20,080 bases of DNA from assembly GCA_002342685.1 (NCBI GenBank), contig DDQN01000048.1, positions 1 through 20,080 on the forward strand. Reading direction: 5' to 3'. Positions 7,943 through 14,152 of this stretch are shown one piece after another. The stretch comes from Vibrio sp. UBA2441 (GTDB lineage Bacteria > Pseudomonadota > Gammaproteobacteria > Enterobacterales > Vibrionaceae). Within the stretch, counting starts at the first letter, position 1. Each line of letters opens with the position of its first letter. The notes below the pieces were generated by a model, which was given only the letters and a program-made list of their open reading frames with translations, was not told the DNA's origin and did no database searches. The position numbers and the translations under genes were made by a program.

Positions 7943-8803
7943 TTAACGAATGAAACTAAACTCTTTCAAACACTTAGTAATCGCTTGTTTACTTTCAGTA
8001 AACATAATGCCCTGCTCTGCCAGCTTAGAAGTATCTAAACGTACATCGCGGGTTTTGGGTGCATCACTTACCGAGAGCAGAGCTTCCAGACGATCCTGTT
8101 GACCAAGTTCAGTTAAAATATGCTCCGCTATCTCATATCGACTCGCCGGGTTATGTGCGCCTGTATGATAAGTGCCATAAGGAATAGTAAAGATGCGCGG
8201 GAACTGTTCGATGAGTTCATGCACATAAGTCAAACCACGGAACTCATTGCTACGCTCTTGCATAACATCACCATTGATAAGTGCCTGTAACGTATTCCAG
8301 ACCACATTTGGGTTGATGCTGGTATTGCGTTCCGGCAACCCAAACAGCCAGGTAAAACGTAAAATCCACATCTCATCAAGAATAGCTTTAAGTTCACCTT
8401 CTGCTTCTAGCTTGTTTTGACCATACACAGTGTCCGGCACTGGCGTATCTAACTCGCTGTATGGTCCCGCTTCTGGGTTGCCATTAAACAGTTGCTCAGT
8501 CGAAATAAACACCAGTTTACTCCCCTGCGCTTTACAGGCATTTGCTACATTGATAGCACCCTGAACATTGACTTTATGCGCTACTTCTGGATGTTGATTA
8601 CAAAAATCCGTCACCGCAATCGCTGCCGCATGAATAACGTAGTCTGGCTTGAACTCAGCAAAGGTACTGTCTACCCCTTCTTTATCCGTGATATCCAGTT
8701 GCTCAACATCCAACCCCAAAATATCAAATTCATTGCCATAGCGATTTATAAATCGAGTGCCAAAAAATCCATTTGCGCCCGTAATGAGTATTTTCTTTTT
8801 CAA
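7943..8803 (-). CDS. RmlD-like short-chain dehydrogenase/reductase (extended SDR)
   Basis: An NAD(P)-dependent oxidoreductase of 286 residues, closest in pattern to dTDP-4-dehydrorhamnose reductase (RmlD). The N-terminal Rossmann motif is GANGFFG (9-15). HAAAIAVTDF follows at 58-67, and the catalytic pair is in YGQNK (Tyr127, Lys131). The usual STDYVF of RmlD is STEQLF here (101-106). No nucleotide-sugar gene is nearby. The start codon is TTG, backed by a perfect GGAGGT that forms the last two Gly codons of pflC, with 5 nt spacing, so the gene is tightly coupled to pflC. In E. coli the dehydrogenase of this pathway is GldA, absent here. A carbonyl-reducing role in the pathway is an inference from position; the natural substrate is unknown. 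Confidence 0.88.
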   Translation of the reverse strand: MKKKILITGANGFFGTRFINRYGNEFDILGLDVEQLDITDKEGVDSTFAEFKPDYVIHAAAIAVTDFCNQHPEVAHKVNVQGAINVANACKAQGSKLVFISTEQLFNGNPEAGPYSELDTPVPDTVYGQNKLEAEGELKAILDEMWILRFTWLFGLPERNTSINPNVVWNTLQALINGDVMQERSNEFRGLTYVHELIEQFPRIFTIPYGTYHTGAHNPASRYEIAEHILTELGQQDRLEALLSVSDAPKTRDVRLDTSKLAEQGIMFTESKQAITKCLKEFSFIR

Positions 8804-8805
8804 AG

Positions 8806-9666
8806 CTAACCTCCAATGATGACCCGATAGCCGCTGGCCTGAATATGGCGACGAATGGCTTCGATTTCTGTTTCACTAGGTACCGGAACGTCTTGCAGAC
8901 TATATTCCAGCCCCAAAGTTTCGTATTTGTTCGCGCCATATTGGTGAAATGGCAATAAGTGGATTTCTTCTATTTCGAAGGGCCGCAAAAAGCTCAGCAC
9001 CTTATCCACATTAATAATGTCGAGTGTAAAACCTGGGATAAGAGGCAAACGTGGAATGACTTTACAGCCACTTTCCATAAGCATGGAAAAACTTTCCAAC
9101 ACCTTTTCCAGATTTAAACCTATCAACTGCTTTGCTTTTAGCGAGTCCATAATCTTAAAATCAAATAGAACCTGGTCACACAACTGACCAATGTTGAGCA
9201 ACTGAGTCGCACTGCCATGGCCGGAGGTTTCAATGGCGGTGTGATAGCCCAGCGCCTTTAATCGAGTCAGTAACTCAATAGCAAATTGAGGCTGGCTTAA
9301 CACTTCACCACCAGAAAGGGTGATGCCACCATTTGATGTTTCAAAAAACACATCATCTTTAGCTATCTGGCTGAGAACCTCATCCAACGTCATGTCTGTG
9401 CCAACCTGCTCCCACGCCCCTGTTGGACACTCTTCGGTATCCATAGAGCACTCATCGCAGTCAATACATTTCACTTCCCGACGAATATACGTGGTGCGAT
9501 GCGAGCGTGATTCCGGATTTGAACACCATGGACAACTCAGCGGACAGCCTTTAAAAAACACCACGGTCCGTATGCCCGTACCGTCGTGCAACGAGTAGCG
9601 CTGAATATTAAATATCCGGCCAGTGGCGTCAGCATCTGCTGACACCGCTGAGGGTTTACAGTTCAT
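8806..9666 (-). CDS. pflC: Glycyl-radical enzyme activase PflC
   Basis: A radical SAM protein of 286 residues that abstracts a hydrogen from the radical glycine of its partner PflD. The SAM cluster motif is CPLSCPWC (Cys41, 45, 48), preceded by YSLHDGTGIRT. A second cysteine set, CIDCDEC then Cys80 (67, 70, 73, 80), can hold one extra 4Fe-4S cluster. LSGGE follows. The sequence agrees with E. coli PflC as I know it. I chose the ATG at 9666, overlapping the pflD stop by 11 bp, because the protein then has the usual N-terminal length. An in-frame ATG at 9690 and a longer frame to 9741 lie inside pflD and are less likely. The overlap suggests translational coupling. Confidence 0.93.
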   Translation of the reverse strand: MNCKPSAVSADADATGRIFNIQRYSLHDGTGIRTVVFFKGCPLSCPWCSNPESRSHRTTYIRREVKCIDCDECSMDTEECPTGAWEQVGTDMTLDEVLSQIAKDDVFFETSNGGITLSGGEVLSQPQFAIELLTRLKALGYHTAIETSGHGSATQLLNIGQLCDQVLFDFKIMDSLKAKQLIGLNLEKVLESFSMLMESGCKVIPRLPLIPGFTLDIINVDKVLSFLRPFEIEEIHLLPFHQYGANKYETLGLEYSLQDVPVPSETEIEAIRRHIQASGYRVIIGG

Positions 9667-11956
9667 GGGCAGTTCTTCGGATAATGTCATCTTGAATTTC
9701 TTTTGACAGTTCAACAAAAAATGCACTGTAGCCCGCGACACGAACCACTAATCCTGCATAGTCTTCAGGAGACTGTTGCGCCAGTTTCAGTGTGTCGGCG
9801 TTTAACACATTAAACTGTACATGCTGAAGCTTTAACTTCATGAAAGCACGGATGAAGTCTGACAGCTTGTTTATGCCTGGCTGGCCTTCTAATGTAGCCG
9901 GGGTAAATTTCACATTGAGAAGGCTGCCATTTGAAAGCAGGTAGTTATCCAACTTACTCACCGATTTCAATACCGCTGTCGGCCCTAACATGTCTTTGCC
10001 CAGCATTGGCGATAGACCACCATCAGCAAGCTGTTCACCCGACAACCGACCATCGGCCGTTGCACCAACGACTTCACCTAGCGGTACGTGAGCCGAAACC
10101 GTGTATGAGCCGGGAGTAAACTGGCCGCCACGAGGATTTTGATAGGTTTCCACTTCTTTACAAAACACTCGCAGCAGCTCAGATCCAAGGTTATCAACCT
10201 CATCAATGTCGTTACCGTATTTCTCGTATTTATTCATCAGACGAGCACGGATTTTATCACCTTCAGGAACGTCAAAGTTGTTGCTCAAGATGCTGACAAA
10301 TTGTTCAAAACCACAACGTTTTTCTTCAAATACGTAACGTTTCAATGCCTGTAATGAATCAGACAAATTAGCAATACCGATGCCCTGCACGCCAGAAAAG
10401 TTGTATCGGCTGCCTCCATAAGTAATGTCTTTGCCGTTTTCTACACAATCGCTAATTAACGATGAAAGCAATGGTACAGGAGCCCAGTCTCGATGACCTA
10501 CATCGCAGATATTGGAACCTTCCACCATCAACTTAACGTAATGACGGATATCCATTCGGATCTGTTCCAATAGAGATTCAAAGGTAATATGCGGGTTATT
10601 TGCATTGCGCTGCATCGCCAGTTCCAGCACCTTAAGCAGGTTAAACATGGCAATATCATGCAAGCCATATGTTTTTCCTGGAATGGACAGCTCAACACAA
10701 CCTACAACCGCATAATCACGTGCATCTTCCAGAGAAACACCACGATTCAAAAATGCGGGCACTACCACTTCGTCATTAAAGATTTGCGGGATACCGGTTC
10801 CCAATCGAATGGTCTCTGCGGTTTTCAATAAGAAGCCACGATCGATAAATTCGTTGACACGTACACCTAGGTTTGGCTGCGGCAACTGAACGCTTTGGTA
10901 AGCATCCAGACACAGCGACGACAATGGATTAACAGCGCTTTGCCCGGTCTGGTTCAGACCACCAAGTAAAATTGTGTATCCGGTAGGAAACCCTGCAAAG
11001 AACTTAGCACTGCCCGACGAGCGCAGCAGTACAATATCGTTAGTTTTTATCCATAGACTTTCCAATAGCTCGCGGATGAAAGCAGGAGACTCTCCCTGAT
11101 CCAATGAGTGCTGGTAAAACGGCAACATATATTGGTCAAATCGACCCAGCGATAAGGAGCTGGCATTCGATTCATACTGTAAAATAATATTCATGTACCA
11201 GAATAGCTGACAAGCGTCATAAAATGACTCTGGAGCTTCGGTCGCCATTCGGGCTGAGATTTCAGCAATCGATTCTAGCTCTCGGCGGCGTTGAGTATCG
11301 GACTCTTCTGCGGCCATTTCTTTAGCCAGTTGGGCATAACGACGAATATGGCTGATAGATGCTTCAAGCAGTATCACAACAGCTTGATAAAATTCATTGT
11401 CTGGCGTTGCCTGACTTAAAGTCTGCATGTCGTCCAATTGTTTAGCCAGACCATTTTCTAACAGCAGATCAAAGTCGATTATGATGTGCCCCTGACCTTT
11501 GTCAGTTTGGTTTACACTGAATATCTTTTCACCAACGGCTTCTTTAACATCGGCAGGGATCTGCTGATTGATAAAATCTTTCATCGACCGGTTAGACCAA
11601 TAGGCAAGCAACTCACTGCGATACTGCGCTTTATCCGCTTCAGAAATAAAAAATTTATCCTGTGGACGAGACTCAAAAATATCCAGCTCTTTCTCAATCC
11701 AATACGGGTCCATTTCTGGAGAGACAATACCTGCGCGAGGTAATACTGTACGGTTCCCTGCGATAAGCTCGTTGTCGCGGATCGAAATCTCCACCTTATC
11801 CAGTACATGAGCCGTGGCTTTTGCGCGGCGAATAAGGGTTGGTTCGCCTTCGGTTTGCTTATGGCTTTCGGTATAGAGCAAAGCGCGCTCCAGAGATATT
11901 TCTCTTCGAGACTCAAACAAAGCCGTCTTTAGTTGCTCTATTCTAGGGGTACTCAT
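9656..11956 (-). CDS. pflD: Glycyl radical enzyme PflD
   Basis: A 766-residue glycyl radical enzyme nearly collinear with E. coli PflD. The thiyl cysteine and acid/base glutamate are Cys420 and Glu422 in VGCVELSIPGKTYG. The radical site is Gly742 in RVAGYSAF. A single Cys with a nearby Glu, instead of the Cys-Cys pair of pyruvate formate-lyase, marks a C-O or C-N lyase/dehydratase-type enzyme and not a true formate lyase. E. coli PflD is reported to open 1,5-anhydromannitol-6-phosphate to 1-deoxyfructose-6-phosphate; transfer of that role to this protein is by homology and context. AAAGGAG 6 nt before the ATG supports the start. The enzyme should be oxygen-sensitive and used under anaerobiosis. 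Confidence 0.95.
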   Translation of the reverse strand: MSTPRIEQLKTALFESRREISLERALLYTESHKQTEGEPTLIRRAKATAHVLDKVEISIRDNELIAGNRTVLPRAGIVSPEMDPYWIEKELDIFESRPQDKFFISEADKAQYRSELLAYWSNRSMKDFINQQIPADVKEAVGEKIFSVNQTDKGQGHIIIDFDLLLENGLAKQLDDMQTLSQATPDNEFYQAVVILLEASISHIRRYAQLAKEMAAEESDTQRRRELESIAEISARMATEAPESFYDACQLFWYMNIILQYESNASSLSLGRFDQYMLPFYQHSLDQGESPAFIRELLESLWIKTNDIVLLRSSGSAKFFAGFPTGYTILLGGLNQTGQSAVNPLSSLCLDAYQSVQLPQPNLGVRVNEFIDRGFLLKTAETIRLGTGIPQIFNDEVVVPAFLNRGVSLEDARDYAVVGCVELSIPGKTYGLHDIAMFNLLKVLELAMQRNANNPHITFESLLEQIRMDIRHYVKLMVEGSNICDVGHRDWAPVPLLSSLISDCVENGKDITYGGSRYNFSGVQGIGIANLSDSLQALKRYVFEEKRCGFEQFVSILSNNFDVPEGDKIRARLMNKYEKYGNDIDEVDNLGSELLRVFCKEVETYQNPRGGQFTPGSYTVSAHVPLGEVVGATADGRLSGEQLADGGLSPMLGKDMLGPTAVLKSVSKLDNYLLSNGSLLNVKFTPATLEGQPGINKLSDFIRAFMKLKLQHVQFNVLNADTLKLAQQSPEDYAGLVVRVAGYSAFFVELSKEIQDDIIRRTAHEL

Positions 11957-12135
11957 TTTAGGCTCCTTTATGTACTGCTACTGTTCGGGTTTTCTCACTT
12001 GTTATCGTGTTATTCGGTTGAGCAGTAAGGTCTTTAGCAGCGGTATTTAATAATTATGATACATAGCAAAACCACCTAATCTGCTGGCTGAAAGCAGAGA
12101 ATAAGTTGAGCGGCTTTGGTATATATTTTCAGGGA

Positions 12136-12163
12136 ACAAAAGGGGCACAACTCCCCCTCTTGT
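12136..12163 (-). terminator. Hairpin between frwB and pflD
   Basis: In the transcribed direction ACAAGAGGGG-gagttgtg-CCCCTTTTGT pairs over 10 positions, one as G-U. It starts about 20 nt after the frwB stop in a 226-bp gap and is not followed by a U-run. It may be a partial terminator or a processing and stability element that sets PTS and lyase mRNA levels apart. Nothing else firm was seen in the rest of 11957-12182. Confidence 0.5.
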
Positions 12164-12182
12164 CTCTGATGCTTGACGTAAG

Positions 12183-12506
12183 TTACGCCGTTTCTTTAGC
12201 AATGTGCGCTTCAAGTTTGTCCATAACGGCAGCAGCGCGCTTAACAGCATCACTTACACCAATACGTACAACCGTTTTACCGCTAAAACGGTCAGCATTC
12301 TTGATATCGATATCTTTCGTCAGGATAACAACATCCGCATTTTCAATGAGTTCTGCGGTTAATTCATTTTCTACACCAATCGAACCTTGTGTTTCTACCT
12401 GGCAATCCCAGCCCTTGGCTTTCGCTGCTGATTCAATCGCTTCTGCTGCCATGTAAGTATGTGCAACACCAGACGGACACGCGGTTACGGCTACGATACT
12501 AGTCAT
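12183..12506 (-). CDS. frwB: PTS fructose-like IIB component FrwB
   Basis: A 107-residue PTS IIB protein. Phospho-Cys10 is in VTACPSGVAHTYMAAE, followed by VETQGSIG and LTKDIDI, a pattern that matches E. coli FrwB closely. It accepts phosphate from the IIA domain of PtsA and hands it to the sugar carried by FrwC. AAGGAA lies 6 nt before the ATG. It follows frwC with a 96-bp gap that contains a hairpin and precedes pflD. A second IIB, FrwD, is encoded at the far end of the operon; the two share the CxSGVAHTYMAAE core but differ elsewhere, so they are old paralogues and not a recent copy. Confidence 0.93.
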   Translation of the reverse strand: MTSIVAVTACPSGVAHTYMAAEAIESAAKAKGWDCQVETQGSIGVENELTAELIENADVVILTKDIDIKNADRFSGKTVVRIGVSDAVKRAAAVMDKLEAHIAKETA

Positions 12507-12546
12507 ATTAAATTCCTTGGAGATAAGTTAAATTTTAGATTTAAGG

Positions 12547-12590
12547 TGAGAGCGAAGGCTAAGTCCGGAATAAATAGCCATTCACTCTCA
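12547..12590. promoter_or_regulatory. Interrupted hairpin between frwC and frwB
   Basis: GAGAG-c-GAA-GGCTA pairs with TAGCC-a-TTC-a-CTCTC around a 13-nt loop, giving about 13 paired bases with single-base bulges. It fills most of the 96-bp gap between frwC and frwB and leaves the frwB ribosome binding site outside. This is probably an mRNA processing or stability element inside the operon. Confidence 0.4.
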
Positions 12591-12602
12591 AAGATGTGGG
12601 GG

Positions 12603-13676
12603 TTAGCCGATTCCAATATCTAGGTCAAGATCATCGGCGTTTTGCTCTTCAGACTTTACCACTTTACGACGCGATTTCAGTAGGTTAACCATAAGTGCGG
12701 TAACCAATGAGCCAACAAGCAGTGCAATAATAAAGCTAAAGCGGCCTTCCACTACTGGCAGTACAATTAAACCACCCCATGCTGCATAGCTTTTCACACC
12801 TAACAGAGCCGCGGTAACCGCACCAGCTGCTGTACCAATCATGACAGATGGGATAACACGTAGTGGATCCGATGCAGCGAATGGAATTGCACCTTCAGTA
12901 ATACCCATAGTTCCCATTAGTATTGATGCGCGACCCGCTTCCTGCTCACTTGGTTCATACAGTTTTTTGTTTAAGAATGTCGCCAGCCCCATACCAATTG
13001 ATGGCACAGCAACAGCAACCGAAGAGATACCAGCAACATTGTAGATGCCTTCACCAACACAAAGAATAACGAATGCATAAGCAACCTTATTGACCGGACC
13101 ACCCATATCGAAAGCAATCATCAAACCCATGATAATAGCAAGCGCAACGATGCTCTGGTCTTGCATGCCTTTAAGGAACTCGGTCAGACCTGCAGTTGCA
13201 GCACCAATAGGCTCACCGATACCCCAAACAATGGCACCAGCGGTAATCAAAGTACCAACAATTGGAATAACAAAAATTGGCATGATAGAGCGGGCAAACG
13301 CAGGTACTTTGATTTTCTTAAGGTAAAAGACAACGATACCACCAAGCAAACCGGCAAATATCGCACCGAAAAAGCCCGTGTTATACATGTTTGCGCCAAT
13401 AAAGGCTGCAATAGCGGATGGAGCAAGTGCCGAACGGTCAGCAATTGAGTAACCAATATATGCCGCAAGAATCGGCACCATTAACTGGAAACCAGCAACA
13501 CCAATAAAGAACAGGTCATGTAGCCAGGTACCTTCTTCAGGCACTGCACCTTCACCATAAAGCATTACCGAAGCCGCCAACAAGATACCACCAGCAACGA
13601 CGAATGGAATCATATGTGATACACCAGTCATTAAATGCTGTCGTGTACCTTTTAAAATCGAGATTAAATCTTTCAT
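12603..13676 (-). CDS. frwC: PTS fructose-like IIC permease FrwC
   Basis: A polytopic inner-membrane PTS IIC protein of 357 residues, the sugar channel of the Frw system. Hydrophobic segments fill most of the chain (for example about 22-40, 58-75, 102-118, 131-151, 176-190, 203-225, 280-292 and 312-333). Motifs typical of fructose-family IIC are visible: GEPIG (154-158), FDMGGPVNK (189-197) and TEGAIPFA (260-267). The C-terminus is short and acidic (DDLDLDIGIG). Length and pattern match E. coli FrwC. AAGGAG lies about 7 nt before the ATG. It is the first gene of the frw-pfl operon and is divergent from ptsA. The likely substrate, by analogy with E. coli, is 1,5-anhydromannitol or a related polyol/anhydro-sugar. 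Confidence 0.93.
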   Translation of the reverse strand: MKDLISILKGTRQHLMTGVSHMIPFVVAGGILLAASVMLYGEGAVPEEGTWLHDLFFIGVAGFQLMVPILAAYIGYSIADRSALAPSAIAAFIGANMYNTGFFGAIFAGLLGGIVVFYLKKIKVPAFARSIMPIFVIPIVGTLITAGAIVWGIGEPIGAATAGLTEFLKGMQDQSIVALAIIMGLMIAFDMGGPVNKVAYAFVILCVGEGIYNVAGISSVAVAVPSIGMGLATFLNKKLYEPSEQEAGRASILMGTMGITEGAIPFAASDPLRVIPSVMIGTAAGAVTAALLGVKSYAAWGGLIVLPVVEGRFSFIIALLVGSLVTALMVNLLKSRRKVVKSEEQNADDLDLDIGIG

Positions 13677-13755
13677 TGATCTCTCCTTTGAGATGAATGT
13701 TTTAATTATAGAATGAGTTTCACGTCGTGTTTAATCCAAGCCAGCTGAGCTTTGC

Positions 13756-13782
13756 ATATACTATAGTGAGCAAATATACTAT
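13756..13782. promoter_or_regulatory. Direct repeat ATATACTAT x2, 18-bp period
   Basis: ATATACTAT occurs at 13756-13764 and again at 13774-13782, the same orientation, 18 bp apart, about 80-105 bp upstream of the frwC start. Directly repeated half-sites about two helical turns apart are the usual target of AraC-family proteins. The YijO-like regulator at the other end of the operon is a natural candidate. The A/T-rich sequence could also be chance overlap of -10-like elements. Confidence 0.35.
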
Positions 13783-13981
13783 CCAGTTAGAGGACAAAAC
13801 TGCTTTTTACTGGAATTTTGTAAGGTGGACTGAAAACATTGATCTCCCGCACACTTTTCTTATCTCAAGCACTTTAATCGAAAATAATTAGCATAAATCA
13901 CATAAAATCAAATAGTTAAATTAAGAATAAGAAAAACAACAGGAGGGAAAACCATATCAAGATCACAAAAGTAGTAGGATT

Positions 13982-13997
13982 TTTGACGCCTATCACA
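13982..13997. promoter_or_regulatory. CRP/FNR-like box
   Basis: TTTGA-cgccta-TCACA matches the CRP consensus TGTGA-N6-TCACA at 9 of 10 fixed positions. Read as an FNR box it is TTGAC-gcct-ATCAC, matching TTGAT-N4-ATCAA at 8 of 10. A PTS operon with a glycyl radical enzyme could sensibly respond to either regulator. The site overlaps the possible ptsA -35. Confidence 0.4.
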
Positions 13998-14152
13998 AGA
14001 AATATTTAATATAACAAAAATCCAGTCTTTCGTGCTTTTATCCAATACGAAGTCACTATCGGCTTTGCTATTGTGAATGACATAGCCAAATTGGACATCG
14101 CTCGCACAGACAATCGCGAGCAAGTCATTTAAATGTAAAAGGACAACGTGCC

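Larger units (their letters stand above)
13677..14152. promoter_or_regulatory. 476-bp divergent regulatory gap between frwC and ptsA
   Basis: No coding sequence is credible here. The gap holds an 18-bp-period direct repeat near frwC and a CRP/FNR-like box in its middle. GCTCGC (14100-14105) and GCGAGC (14116-14121) can form a hairpin in the ptsA leader. A possible ptsA -35 TTGACG (13983-13988) lies 18 nt from a TAATAT -10 (14007-14012). For frwC, TATAGT on the minus strand near 13762-13767 is a possible -10 without a good -35, as expected for an activated promoter. AGGAGGG at 13941-13947 has no start codon behind it. Confidence 0.6.

Noticed and set aside
9667..9741. Longer pflC start within pflD
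   Set aside because: The extra residues are an out-of-frame reading of the conserved PflD C-terminus, and E. coli PflC has about the length given by the ATG at 9666.
9656..11956. Annotation of PflD as a pyruvate formate-lyase
   Set aside because: The adjacent Cys-Cys pair of true pyruvate formate-lyase is missing; the site is GCVE, as in dehydratase and lyase-type glycyl radical enzymes.
12047..12253. 68-codon minus-strand frame overlapping the end of frwB
   Set aside because: It starts inside frwB in another frame, lacks a ribosome binding site and covers the intercistronic hairpin; not a credible gene.
13941..13947. AGGAGGG resembling a strong Shine-Dalgarno in the frwC-ptsA gap
   Set aside because: No ATG, GTG or TTG follows at a usable distance with an open frame, so it is probably chance or a regulatory purine tract.
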